Shown here: piece by piece, positions 1 through 7,411 of the stretch
Numbering within the stretch: the first letter of the stretch is position 1
How the letters are laid out: every line of letters begins with the position of its first letter
Translations under genes and position numbers: made by a program
Assembly (NCBI GenBank): GCA_903900705.1
Contig: CAIUOG010000161.1
Span: forward strand, 1-35,008
Source: an uncultured Acidobacteriia bacterium
GTDB taxonomy: Bacteria; Acidobacteriota; Terriglobia; Bryobacterales; Bryobacteraceae
Direction of reading: 5' to 3'
DNA: 35,008 nucleotides
Notes under the pieces: generated by a model
The model's database searches: none
Seen by the model: the letters and a program-made list of their open reading frames with translations, nothing else
What the model was told of the DNA's origin: nothing

Positions 1-320
1 ACCGCCATCACATTCTTCGCCACTTCCGGATCCGGTTTCGCCGTCCCCGCCGGAGGCATCTGCCCCATCTTCAGCACGTAGGACGTCTTCTCCCACGTGT
101 CCACCTGCTGCGCCGTCACCCCCGTCGCATACTTCAGAACCTCAAAGTTGATCCCCCCGGATTTCAGCTGATTGCTGTGGCACGGCTGGCACGTGCTTTC
201 CAGAAACGGGCGCACCGTATTGCCAAACGTGGGAGCGGGCGGAGTGGGCGGGGGCGTTGGCTGTGCATAAACAGAGGTGGCAACAAATGCCATTGCGGGG
301 AGCAGGATACGACGTTCCAT
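1..320 (-). CDS. Secreted cytochrome c-domain protein (PSCyt1-like), C-terminus outside window
   Basis: Read on the minus strand from the ATG at 318-320, this gives a signal peptide (MERRILLPAMAFVATSVYA), a Pro-rich linker, then a haem-binding motif CQPCH in the context FLESTCQPCHSNQLKSGG and a downstream KMGQMPPAG stretch that can supply the axial methionine. That arrangement is typical of the planctomycete-type cytochrome c domain found at the N-terminus of large secreted proteins (often followed by DUF1587/DUF1592 domains) in Acidobacteria and Planctomycetes. The frame is open to the window edge, so about 106 residues are visible. The rest of the protein, and therefore its role, cannot be judged. 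No clear Shine-Dalgarno sequence precedes the ATG. It is the downstream neighbour, same strand, of the DUF1801 gene. Confidence 0.75.
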   Translation of the reverse strand, partial: MERRILLPAMAFVATSVYAQPTPPPTPPAPTFGNTVRPFLESTCQPCHSNQLKSGGINFEVLKYATGVTAQQVDTWEKTSYVLKMGQMPPAGTAKPDPEVAKNVMA

Positions 321-422
321 AGACGATGATTTATCGGAGGGCTTTCGGCGGTCATCTTATCACGCACCGGGCCGCCCGGCCACATAACCCTCCGGCGGGC
401 TTCCAGCGGAATTTGCCGCGTT

Positions 423-878
423 TTACGACCCGGTTGACTTACCTCTTGCCTTAGGGGTGCCCGGCTTAAGTTGACGGCGGACCGCGACTGCCTGGACGCA
501 CATCTGTTCGAGAACGGCGAGATCGACATCGGCCAGCTTTTTGATGTAGACGCAGCCTTTGCCGGTAGTGTGCTTGCCGAGTTTTGCGAGCAGTTCCCCG
601 GCGCCCGGAAAACCGGCCGTTCCGTACAGAACCGTGGCGGGTTTGCGGGGAGAGAAGCCGATCAGCGGCATGTCGCCTTCCCGCCCGCTGTCATAGACGT
701 AATGGTGGGTTCCGAAGCCGACAATCGAAGGTCCCCAGAGTGTGGCTTTTTCCCCCGTCGCTTTCTCCATGAGTTCGGCCAGAGTCCGGGCGTCGGCGCG
801 GCGCGCGGGTTCCGGGATGGCGTCGAGGTATTCCTGAGCGGAGACGGTCGTCGCTTTGGTTTTGTTTTCAGCTGCCAT
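423..878 (-). CDS. DUF1801 domain protein (YdhG-like)
   Basis: This is a 151-residue cytoplasmic protein. The core has the DUF1801 pattern: an N-terminal helix with a YLDAIPEPARRAD-type motif, then LWGPSIVGFGTHHYVYDSG, then PLIGFSPRKPATVLY and a C-terminal segment with KLGKHTTGKGCVYIKKLADVD. Members of this family are small single-domain proteins sometimes called iron-chaperone-like, but the biochemical role is not settled. The length fits the family. It is the first gene of a leftward pair with the cytochrome-domain gene, 102 bases apart, and is divergent from the cytochrome c gene at 967. The basic tail (KPGTPKARGKSTGS) is probably disordered. Confidence 0.85.
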   Translation of the reverse strand: MAAENKTKATTVSAQEYLDAIPEPARRADARTLAELMEKATGEKATLWGPSIVGFGTHHYVYDSGREGDMPLIGFSPRKPATVLYGTAGFPGAGELLAKLGKHTTGKGCVYIKKLADVDLAVLEQMCVQAVAVRRQLKPGTPKARGKSTGS

Positions 879-966
879 GGGGCTGTACCTTTGCTAAGCG
901 TACTCTCAGGCTGCAGGAATTGCACCAGTTGCCCTCGTTCGCCGACGTCATGCTATCGTTCCTCCT

Positions 967-1557
967 ATGAAAGCCCTCCCCTGGTTCCTGTGCGGCGTCC
1001 TCGCCACCGGCGCGGCTTTCATCCTCTCCGCCGCCGCCTTTATCCTCTTCAGCGCCAACGGCTTCGCCGCCAGCTCGCGGCCCGGTCCGCTCGAAACCTG
1101 GCTCGCCACCCATGCCCGCGCCGCCGCCATTCCCGCCTCCGCGCGCAACCTCGCCAACCCCATTCCCGACACCGCTGAAACCCTCTCCGAAGCCCGCGCC
1201 CACTGGGCCGACCACTGCGCCTCCTGCCATGCGGCCGATGGCAGCGGAGACACCCCCCTGGGCCGCCACACCTGGCCCCCCGCCCCCGACATGCGCCAGC
1301 CACCCACCCAGCGCCAGACCGACGGCGAACTCTTCTTCACCATCCAGAACGGCGTCCGCTTCACCGCCATGCCCGCCTGGGCCACCGGCGCCGCGCATGA
1401 CGCGCACGATTCCTGGAAGCTCGTCCGCCTCATCCGTCACCTTCCCGCGCTCACCGCCGACGAAAAGGCCGATATTCTGCGCCAGACCCCGCGCACCCCG
1501 GCCGAACTTCAGGAAGAAATCGAAGAACAGAAATTCCTCAACGGAGATAAAGAATGA
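967..1557 (+). CDS. Membrane-anchored class I cytochrome c
   Basis: This is a 196-residue protein. Residues 5-31 form one hydrophobic anchor or uncleaved signal. A monohaem cytochrome c domain follows, with CASCH at 84-88 (Cys84, Cys87, His88) and a likely axial Met135 in the TAMPAW motif. The charged C-terminal tail (AELQEEIEEQKF) is probably helical. It faces the periplasm and would carry electrons. The ATG is the first start in frame after the divergent gap; no good Shine-Dalgarno precedes it. The stop overlaps the start of the next gene (ATGA at 1554-1557), so the two are probably translationally coupled. Together with the ABC genes that follow it looks like the head of a plus-strand operon. 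The partner oxidoreductase is not in the window. Confidence 0.88.
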   Translation: MKALPWFLCGVLATGAAFILSAAAFILFSANGFAASSRPGPLETWLATHARAAAIPASARNLANPIPDTAETLSEARAHWADHCASCHAADGSGDTPLGRHTWPPAPDMRQPPTQRQTDGELFFTIQNGVRFTAMPAWATGAAHDAHDSWKLVRLIRHLPALTADEKADILRQTPRTPAELQEEIEEQKFLNGDKE

Positions 1558-1859
1558 CCCTCAACCGCACCGCGCTTCTCACTCTCGCCTGCGCCCTCTC
1601 TGCTCTGGCCCACGGCGGCTTTGACCATGTCATGGGCACCGTCGCGAAGCTTTCCGGCAACGTCCTCACCGTCAAAACCGCCAAAGGCAATGTCGACGTT
1701 ACGCTCGACGCCAAAACCGAACTCACCAAAAACAACCAGAAGGCGCAGGCCACAGACCTCGTCACCGGCGCGCGCGTCGTTGTCGATATTCCGGAGGGCG
1801 CAAAGGAAAAGGTGGCGCATTCCGTGAAAATCGGCGTCGCCCCCGCCGCCCACAAGTAG
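1554..1859 (+). CDS. Small exported DUF5666-like protein
   Basis: This is a 101-residue protein with a signal peptide (MTLNRTALLTLACALSALA) followed by HGGFDHVMGTVAKLSGNVLT, a run of short beta strands (LTVKTAKGNVDVTLDAKTEL) and a VTGARVVVDIPEG segment. This is the OB-fold-like pattern of DUF5666 and related periplasmic proteins. The mature N-terminus begins with His-Gly-Gly and contains several His residues, so metal binding is conceivable but unproven. It overlaps the cytochrome c gene by four bases and lies 7 bases ahead of the ABC ATPase gene, which suggests a shared transcript. The function is unknown. Confidence 0.7.
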   Translation: MTLNRTALLTLACALSALAHGGFDHVMGTVAKLSGNVLTVKTAKGNVDVTLDAKTELTKNNQKAQATDLVTGARVVVDIPEGAKEKVAHSVKIGVAPAAHK

Positions 1860-1866
1860 GCCTCGC

Positions 1867-2568
1867 TTGCTCTTTGAGGTCCACCAGCTCTCGAAACGCT
1901 TTGGCCGTCTGCCCGCGCTCTCCGGCGTCAGCTTCCGCGTCCAGCCCGGCGAGATCCTCGGCCTCATCGGGCCCAACGGCGCAGGCAAATCCACCTTGTT
2001 CGAATGCCTCGCCGGCGTGCTGCCCTGTGACGAGGGCCAGTTGCTGCTGGAGGGCTTTCCGCTCGCGCCGCGCGACCGCCACTCGCTCCTCTTTTATGTC
2101 CCCGACGGCATCGCGCCCTGGCCCGCGCAACCCGTCGGCTGGGTGCTCGACTACACCATCGGCTTCCTCGGCGGCAACCCCGCCCTTCGCGACGAAGTCA
2201 TCGCCCAGCTGGATCTCTCCACCCTCCTGCGCCAGCCTCTCGGCACCCTGTCGAAAGGCCAGCGCAAACGCGCCCTCCTCGCCGTCGGCCTGCTCACCCG
2301 CCAGCCCGCGCTCCTGATCGACGAACCCTTCGAAGGTCTCGATCTCCGCCAGTCCCGCGACATCGGCGCGGCCCTCCGCCTCCACGCCGCCCGCGGCCGG
2401 ACCCTGTTCCTCTCCATCCACCAGATCGCCGACGCCGCCCGGCTCTGCGACCGCTTCGTCCTTCTCAACGGCGGCGAAGTGCGCGGCGAGGGCACCGTCG
2501 CCGAACTCGCCAGTCTCGCCGGCGTCGACACCACGAATCTCGAAGAGGTGTTCCTTGCCCTCACCTGA
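1867..2568 (+). CDS. ABC transporter ATP-binding protein
   Basis: This is a 233-residue single ABC cassette. It shows Walker A GPNGAGKS at 35-42, the ABC signature LSKGQ at 128-132, Walker B ALLIDEP at 148-154, the D-loop region after GLDL, and a switch His at about 185 (LSIHQ). The signature has Lys where Gly is commoner, but the motif is otherwise intact. The start is TTG at 1867, since no upstream ATG is in frame after the preceding stop. The class is that of ATPases paired with ABC-2 type permeases (export or lipoprotein/gliding-type systems). It overlaps the permease gene by 14 bases, so it almost certainly energises that permease. The substrate is unknown. Confidence 0.9.
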   Translation: MLFEVHQLSKRFGRLPALSGVSFRVQPGEILGLIGPNGAGKSTLFECLAGVLPCDEGQLLLEGFPLAPRDRHSLLFYVPDGIAPWPAQPVGWVLDYTIGFLGGNPALRDEVIAQLDLSTLLRQPLGTLSKGQRKRALLAVGLLTRQPALLIDEPFEGLDLRQSRDIGAALRLHAARGRTLFLSIHQIADAARLCDRFVLLNGGEVRGEGTVAELASLAGVDTTNLEEVFLALT

Positions 2569-3892
2569 CCGTTCCCTCCGGCGCTTCCTCTGGCTGCTGA
2601 ACAAGGAATTCCGCGAACTCGTCGCCTCCAAAGCCTGGTGGGTCCTGCTGCTCGCCATGGGGCCGCTCACCGGCATGTCCTTTATCGGCGCCATGCGGAC
2701 CTACGCGGAAGTCTCCGGCCTCAACGGCGGCTCCGCGGGCGTCGGGGAGGCGCTCTCCCCGCTCATCGGCGTCTGGGCCCCCGCCTTCAGTTCCTGTGAA
2801 CTCGCCGCCGTCTTCCTGTTGCCCTTCGTCGCCATCGGACTGGTGGCGGGCGACCGCCAAAGCGGCGCCCTGCGCCTCGAAATGCAGCAGCCCTTCGGCC
2901 CCGGGCTCCGCATCACAGCCAAAGCGCTCGTGCTCCTCGCCGGCTGGCTGCTCGCCATGTTGCCCCCGCTCAGCGCCATCCCGCTCTGGGTCAGCCTCGG
3001 CGGCTCGGTCTGGCCACCGGAACTGCTCACACTCGTCCTCGGGCATCTGCTCAACGCGGGCCTCACCATCGCCCTGGCCGCCGCCATGGCATCCCTCGCC
3101 GAACACCACGCCACCGCCGCCATCCTGACCCTCGGCGTCACCGTCGGCACCTGGATCCTCAGCTTCCTCGGCGCAATCCAGGGCGGCCTCTGGGAGCGCG
3201 CCGCCGCCTACACTCCCGCCGTCATGGTCTCGCAGTTCCAGCACGGCCTCATCCGGCTGGATGTTCTCGGCGCCGCCTCCCTCCTCATCCTCGCGGGCCT
3301 CGCGATCGCCGCCCTCTGGCTGCGTACCGGCGTCTCCGTCCCCCGGCGGGGCAGGGAATCGGCCGTGCTGCTCACCGCCACCGCCGCTCTCCTCGCCGCC
3401 TGCACCCTGCTCACCCCCAGCTGGGATACCTCGGAAAGCCGCGGCAACTCCTTCCCGCGTGCCGATGAACAGGCCCTCGCCGCCATCCGCCAGCCTCTCT
3501 TCATCGAAGTCCATCTCGCGCCGGAAGACCCCCGCCGCGTCGAACTCGAAGCGCGCGCCCTTTCGAAACTCCGCCGCGTTCTGCCCGGCGTCCAGGTCCG
3601 CTACGTGTCTTCCTCTTCCATTGGTCTCTTTGAACAGGCCCAGCCCGGTTATGGGGAGATCTGGTATTCGCTCGCCGGCCGCCGCGCCATGAGCCGCGCC
3701 ACCACGCCGGATGGCCTGCTTGAAGCCATCTACTCGCTCGCCGGCATCACCCCGCCCCTCGAATCCGGCGCGGATATCTTCCGCGGCCACCCGCTCGCCA
3801 AAGAGCCCAAAGGCGCGGCGGCGCTGTTCTACTTCGTCTGGCCGGCCGCGTTCCTGGCGGGTGCAATAATCGCACGAAGGAGACTTTCATGA
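2555..3892 (+). CDS. ABC-2 type permease with GldG-like extracytoplasmic domain
   Basis: This is a 445-residue membrane protein starting at TTG 2555, inside the ATPase gene. About six to seven hydrophobic segments occupy residues 25-285, including AWWVLLLAMGPLTG, AVFLLPFVAIGLVAG and LVLLAGWLLAMLPPL. A soluble stretch follows at about 290-415, and a last membrane helix (FYFVWPAAFLAGAII) with a basic tail ends the protein. The soluble part has the look of the auxiliary domain of GldG-type ABC proteins: PLFIEVHLAPEDPRR, an ELEARALSKLRRVLPGVQV helix-strand, and a GEIWYSLAGRR strand. That domain assignment is by eye and moderate. Permease and accessory domain would thus be fused in one chain. The stop overlaps the next gene's ATG by four bases. 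Confidence 0.82.
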   Translation: MPSPDRSLRRFLWLLNKEFRELVASKAWWVLLLAMGPLTGMSFIGAMRTYAEVSGLNGGSAGVGEALSPLIGVWAPAFSSCELAAVFLLPFVAIGLVAGDRQSGALRLEMQQPFGPGLRITAKALVLLAGWLLAMLPPLSAIPLWVSLGGSVWPPELLTLVLGHLLNAGLTIALAAAMASLAEHHATAAILTLGVTVGTWILSFLGAIQGGLWERAAAYTPAVMVSQFQHGLIRLDVLGAASLLILAGLAIAALWLRTGVSVPRRGRESAVLLTATAALLAACTLLTPSWDTSESRGNSFPRADEQALAAIRQPLFIEVHLAPEDPRRVELEARALSKLRRVLPGVQVRYVSSSSIGLFEQAQPGYGEIWYSLAGRRAMSRATTPDGLLEAIYSLAGITPPLESGADIFRGHPLAKEPKGAAALFYFVWPAAFLAGAIIARRRLS

Positions 3893-4680
3893 AGGCAGCT
3901 CTACGCAGTGGAATAGTACTAGTTACGGTCGTTTTCCTCGCGAGTCCGGCGGACGTCAAAGTCGATCTGAAGGCCGAGCAGGTCGGTCGCGCTCCCGCGA
4001 AGTTCGAACCCATCGTCGGCGCCTGGGTGGTCGCGCAGGATGGCGCTGACAAAGTCGTCATGGTCGATGGCCGCCCCTGGGTCGCCAGTAAAGACAACCC
4101 CACCAAACTCCTCGTCCAGACCGCCCGCAAACTCTACGGCGCTTCCAACGAAGAGCTCATGGATAACGCGAAGCAGTTCGCCTTCTACCCCGTCGCCCTG
4201 CTGCGCGGCCTCGACAACTTCTCGAACGGTTCCATCACCGTGAAGTTCAAAACCGTCGCGGGCGACGCCGACCGCTGCTCCGGCATCCTCTTCAACGTGA
4301 AGCCCAACGGCGAATGGCTCGCCCTGCGTTTTAACGACACCGAAAACAACGTCGCCCTCTGGGAATTCCATGACGGCATTCGTCGCAACCTCCGCTTCAG
4401 TGACCGCGAGAAGCCGTTCAAACTCGACCGCGCCCAATGGCACGAACTGAAGCTCGTCGTCGATGGCGCCAGCATCAAAGGCTTCCTCGATGGCGCGCCC
4501 GCCATCGAATACACCCTCGGCGTCGACCCCGTCCCCGGCCGCAAAGGCGCGCCGAATCCCGATCTCTTCCCGGCCAATAACCCGGTTCTCCGCGTGCCCG
4601 TCGCCGGCCGCGTCGGTCTCTGGTCGAAGACGGACAGCACCAGTTACTTTAAGGATTACGTCGTCAGCCCGAAGCCGTAG
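3889..4680 (+). CDS. Secreted DUF1080-like (concanavalin-fold) protein
   Basis: This is a 263-residue protein with an N-terminal signal peptide (AALRSGIVLVTVVFLASPA). The body resembles DUF1080/3-keto-glycoside hydrolase-like concanavalin folds: FSNGSITVKFKTVAGDADRC, GILFNVKPNGEWLALRFN, WHELKLVVDGASIKGFLDG and a closing GRVGLWSKTDSTSYFKDY strand. Proteins of this fold bind or cleave sugars, but many members are uncharacterised and no catalytic residue can be assigned here. It overlaps the ABC permease gene by four bases (ATGA), so it belongs to the same operon and could be a substrate-binding or surface-located partner of that transporter. Confidence 0.75.
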   Translation: MKAALRSGIVLVTVVFLASPADVKVDLKAEQVGRAPAKFEPIVGAWVVAQDGADKVVMVDGRPWVASKDNPTKLLVQTARKLYGASNEELMDNAKQFAFYPVALLRGLDNFSNGSITVKFKTVAGDADRCSGILFNVKPNGEWLALRFNDTENNVALWEFHDGIRRNLRFSDREKPFKLDRAQWHELKLVVDGASIKGFLDGAPAIEYTLGVDPVPGRKGAPNPDLFPANNPVLRVPVAGRVGLWSKTDSTSYFKDYVVSPKP

Positions 4681-4721
4681 CGCCCCTGTAACGGGCACGC
4701 TGTGTTAACTTGTTCGCAGTC

Positions 4722-5423
4722 ATGCGTTTTTCGTCTTTTCCCGGAGTTTTCGTTTCTGCCTGCGGTCTGCTTGCCGCGGTCTCCTGCCTGAGCGCGCAGC
4801 CGCCCGCGCCGGAAGCGCCCGCACCGCGCGTCGTCCAGGGCATCCCGCCGCGCACCGCGCCCACGGAGTACATCTCGCAGGGCACCGTCGGCAAGATCAC
4901 CATCGGTGCGGAGTTTATGGGGCATTCGGTGCCCACGCCGCAGGCGACCTTCACCACCGAAGAATACGTCTGCGTCGAAGTCGGCCTCTTCGCCGCGCCC
5001 GGTACGAAGCTCGTCATCAAGCCCGAGCAGTTTTCCCTGCGCGTAAACGGCAAAAAACAGGCCCTCCCCAGCCAGGCCTATGAGCTGATCTTTCACAACC
5101 TGAAAGATCCGGAGTGGGAAGCGGCCCAGGCGATCAAGGCCGTCGAGAAGTCAAAGACCAGCCTGAACGGCAGCGGCGGCGGTGGTGGCGGCCTGGGCGG
5201 TGGCGGCCAGGAAGACAAGCCCGCGCCCCCCAAAATGAAGATCGAAGAGCGCCGCGCCATGGAAGCCAAAGTCCTCAAGGCCTCCTTCCCCGAAGGCGAC
5301 CGGCCTCTGCCCCAGGCGGGCCTGCTCTACTTCCAGTACGGCGGCAAAACCAAAGGCCTGAAGTCCCTCGAACTGCTCTACGAGGGGCCTGCCGGCAAAG
5401 CGGCGATCGCGCTCCAGCCGTAA
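4722..5423 (+). CDS. Unrecognised secreted protein with polyglycine linker
   Basis: This is a 233-residue protein from the ATG at 4722. A TTG 12 bases upstream is in frame but is not needed for the signal peptide. Residues 1-26 are a signal peptide ending near SCLSAQ, and a Pro-rich mature N-terminus follows. The central part is beta-rich (TVGKITIGAEFMG, EYVCVEVGLFAAPGTKLVIK, FSLRVNGKKQALPS). A pure glycine/serine linker at about 150-163 separates it from a short helix (KMKIEERRAMEAKVLKASF) and a final strand pair (AGLLYFQYGGKTKGLKSLEL). I do not recognise the family. It sits 41 bases after the DUF1080-like gene and 9 bases before the TPR gene, so it is probably co-transcribed with the latter. 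Confidence 0.75.
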   Translation: MRFSSFPGVFVSACGLLAAVSCLSAQPPAPEAPAPRVVQGIPPRTAPTEYISQGTVGKITIGAEFMGHSVPTPQATFTTEEYVCVEVGLFAAPGTKLVIKPEQFSLRVNGKKQALPSQAYELIFHNLKDPEWEAAQAIKAVEKSKTSLNGSGGGGGGLGGGGQEDKPAPPKMKIEERRAMEAKVLKASFPEGDRPLPQAGLLYFQYGGKTKGLKSLELLYEGPAGKAAIALQP

Positions 5424-5432
5424 AGGGTTCCC

Positions 5433-7022
5433 ATGCGGCTCGCAGGCGTTCTGTTTCTCTCCGCTGTGGCTGCCCTCGCGCAGCACCATGCTATGCCGCC
5501 GGCCGTCGAAAAGCCGGTCGCGCTCTACAAGGGCCTCGGTCTCTGGTCTCACCCCATCGCGACCAAAAACGCCGAAGCGCGGAAGTACTTCGATCAGGGC
5601 CTTGCTCTGCTCTACGGCTTCAACCGCTATGAGTCTCTGCGCTCCTTCCGCAAGGCCTCCGAACTTGATCCCGCGGCCGTGATGCCCTACTGGGGCATGG
5701 CCGCATCCCTCGGCCCCTACGTCAACATGGATGGCGACCTCAGCTACAACCTGAAAGACTCCTGCGCCGCCGTCGAAGCGGGTCGCAAAGTCGCCTCCAA
5801 CGCTTCCGACCACGAGCGCGCTTACCTCGAAGCCGCCGCCTCCTGGTGCCCCGAATACAGGCCGGCCGTCTACATCCAGGCCATGAAAGCCGTCGCTGAA
5901 AAGTGGCCCGACGATCTCGACGCTCGCACGCTCTACGCCGACTCGCTCATGATCGCCCAGCGCTGGAAATGGTACTCCTCAGACGGCCACCCCGCCGAAG
6001 GCATGCCGGAGGCCGAGAGCGCCCTTGAAGCCGTCCTGCGGCGCTGGCCGGACCATCCCGGCGCCAACCACCTCTACATCCACGCCGTCGAATCTTCCCC
6101 CACCCCCGAACGCGCCATCCCCAGCGCCCAGCGCCTCATGGGCATCACTCCCTGGGCGGGCCATCTGGTCCACATGCCCGGTCATATCTGGCTCACCCTC
6201 GGCGAATGGGAACTCGCCGCCGGCGTGAATGAACGCGCCAGCGCCGTCGACCGGGAGTACATGACCGCCAGCAACATCGCGCTCAACTCCTACACCGGCT
6301 ACTACATCCACAACCTGAACTTCGTGGTCTATGCCCGCGCCATGCAGGGCCATCGCGCCCAGGCTCTGCAAGCCGCGGATGCCATGGCTGCCGCGGGCGC
6401 TCTCCTGGTCGCTTCCATGCCGCAGATGGCGGATAACTCCCTCACGCAGCCCATCTTTGCGCGGGTCCGTACCCTTGCCTGGGATGACGTTCTGAAATCA
6501 CCCGCCCCCGGTCCGCGGTTGCCCGCCGCCACCATGGTCTGGCACTATGCGAGGACCCTCGCTTTCCTTGCCAAAAAGGACCGCGTCGCCGCCCTGAAAG
6601 AGCGCGACCTGTTCGACCAGTCCGCCGCCAGCGTGCCCGCCGACGCCGATTGGGGCAACAACAAGCTCGGCCCCGTTCTCGACCTCGCCCGCGAAATCGT
6701 CGCCGCCCGCTTCGGCGATGATGCCCTCGCCCACTGGCGCAAGGCCGTGGCAATTCAGGATGCCTTCACCTACGATGAACCGCCCGCCTGGTATTACCCG
6801 GTGCGCGAGTCCCTCGGCGCGGCCCTTTTACTCGCCGGCAATGCCGCCGAAGCCGAGTCCGTGCTGCGCGAAGGCCTTCGCCGCTCGCCCCGCAATGGCT
6901 ACCTGCTGTTCGGTCTGCTCGAAGCCCTCAAAGCGCAGCGCAAAGATTTCGAAGAGGTGCGGCGCGAGTTCAAAACCGCCTGGGCGAAGTCGGATATCGT
7001 ACTCAGCCTCGGCGTCTTATAA
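5433..7022 (+). CDS. Secreted tetratricopeptide-repeat protein
   Basis: This is a 529-residue protein with a short signal peptide (MRLAGVLFLSAVAALA), then a His/Met-bearing N-terminus and helical repeats. The clearest TPR-like unit is ARKYFDQGLALLYGFNRYES followed by LRSFRKASELDPAA. Later units include NHLYIHAVESS, HMPGHIWLTLGEWELA and a C-terminal pair around LLLAGNAAEAESVLREGLRR. This full-length architecture recurs in Acidobacteria as an uncharacterised periplasmic TPR family with conserved His and Trp residues. A good Shine-Dalgarno (AAAGGG) precedes the ATG. It probably scaffolds protein-protein contacts outside the cytoplasm; no enzyme motif is visible. Confidence 0.85.
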   Translation: MRLAGVLFLSAVAALAQHHAMPPAVEKPVALYKGLGLWSHPIATKNAEARKYFDQGLALLYGFNRYESLRSFRKASELDPAAVMPYWGMAASLGPYVNMDGDLSYNLKDSCAAVEAGRKVASNASDHERAYLEAAASWCPEYRPAVYIQAMKAVAEKWPDDLDARTLYADSLMIAQRWKWYSSDGHPAEGMPEAESALEAVLRRWPDHPGANHLYIHAVESSPTPERAIPSAQRLMGITPWAGHLVHMPGHIWLTLGEWELAAGVNERASAVDREYMTASNIALNSYTGYYIHNLNFVVYARAMQGHRAQALQAADAMAAAGALLVASMPQMADNSLTQPIFARVRTLAWDDVLKSPAPGPRLPAATMVWHYARTLAFLAKKDRVAALKERDLFDQSAASVPADADWGNNKLGPVLDLAREIVAARFGDDALAHWRKAVAIQDAFTYDEPPAWYYPVRESLGAALLLAGNAAEAESVLREGLRRSPRNGYLLFGLLEALKAQRKDFEEVRREFKTAWAKSDIVLSLGVL

Positions 7023-7024
7023 CC

Positions 7025-7411
7025 CCCCGCTACTGCGCCGAAGGAAAAGCCGGCGAAGAAGTCCTTCTGCTCCCCTGGCCCTTTTTCCGCCTCTGCCGGA
7101 GCATCAGCGCGTCGCCACAAAACATACCTGATGGCCACCGTCGGCGATACACGACATCGAAACGAGATCAGGAGTTGCTACGACAACTCCTGCATCCTTC
7201 CCGGTCATGTCAATTCGGTGGATGAATAGCTGCCCGGCGGCAGTGACCCGGGGTGGCGCGCCCATCGTAGTCAAAAGTAGTGTGACGACGACGCCAAGGG
7301 CGAAGTATGTAGCTTTCTGTTTCATGGCTAACCATAATGTCACGGAATGCCATCCCGTCACGCGGATATTATCGTCGTAAGTTATTGCCCTGATCAGCCC
7401 CGCTACTGCGC
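7025..7411. repeat. 14-bp direct repeat bracketing the small exported-peptide gene
   Basis: CCCCGCTACTGCGC occurs at 7025-7038 and again at 7398-7411. The second copy covers the stop codon of the M14 peptidase gene. The 359 bases between them hold the 73-residue exported peptide gene. The repeat may be a recombination or insertion scar, but a 14-mer repeated this closely in GC-rich DNA can also arise by chance. Confidence 0.35.
7104..7325 (-). CDS. Small exported two-cysteine peptide
   Basis: From the ATG at 7323-7325 this encodes 73 residues: a clear signal peptide (KQKATYFALGVVVTLLLTTM, cleavage probably after VTAA) and a mature part of about 43 residues with exactly two cysteines (SMSCIADGGHQVCFVATR at the C-terminus) that could form a disulfide. 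A longer in-frame start at 7361 would spoil the signal peptide, so the shorter one is chosen. Its Shine-Dalgarno is weak. It lies 77 bases downstream of the M14 peptidase gene on the same strand and may be the last gene of that operon. I do not recognise a family. The main doubt is whether it is expressed. Confidence 0.55.
   Translation of the reverse strand: MKQKATYFALGVVVTLLLTTMGAPPRVTAAGQLFIHRIDMTGKDAGVVVATPDLVSMSCIADGGHQVCFVATR

Noticed and set aside
5151-5210. The GGC/GGT run near 5169-5208 as a possible tandem repeat or mobile-element feature
   Set aside because: It is in frame and simply encodes the glycine linker of the secreted protein; no unit repeat beyond glycine codons is visible.
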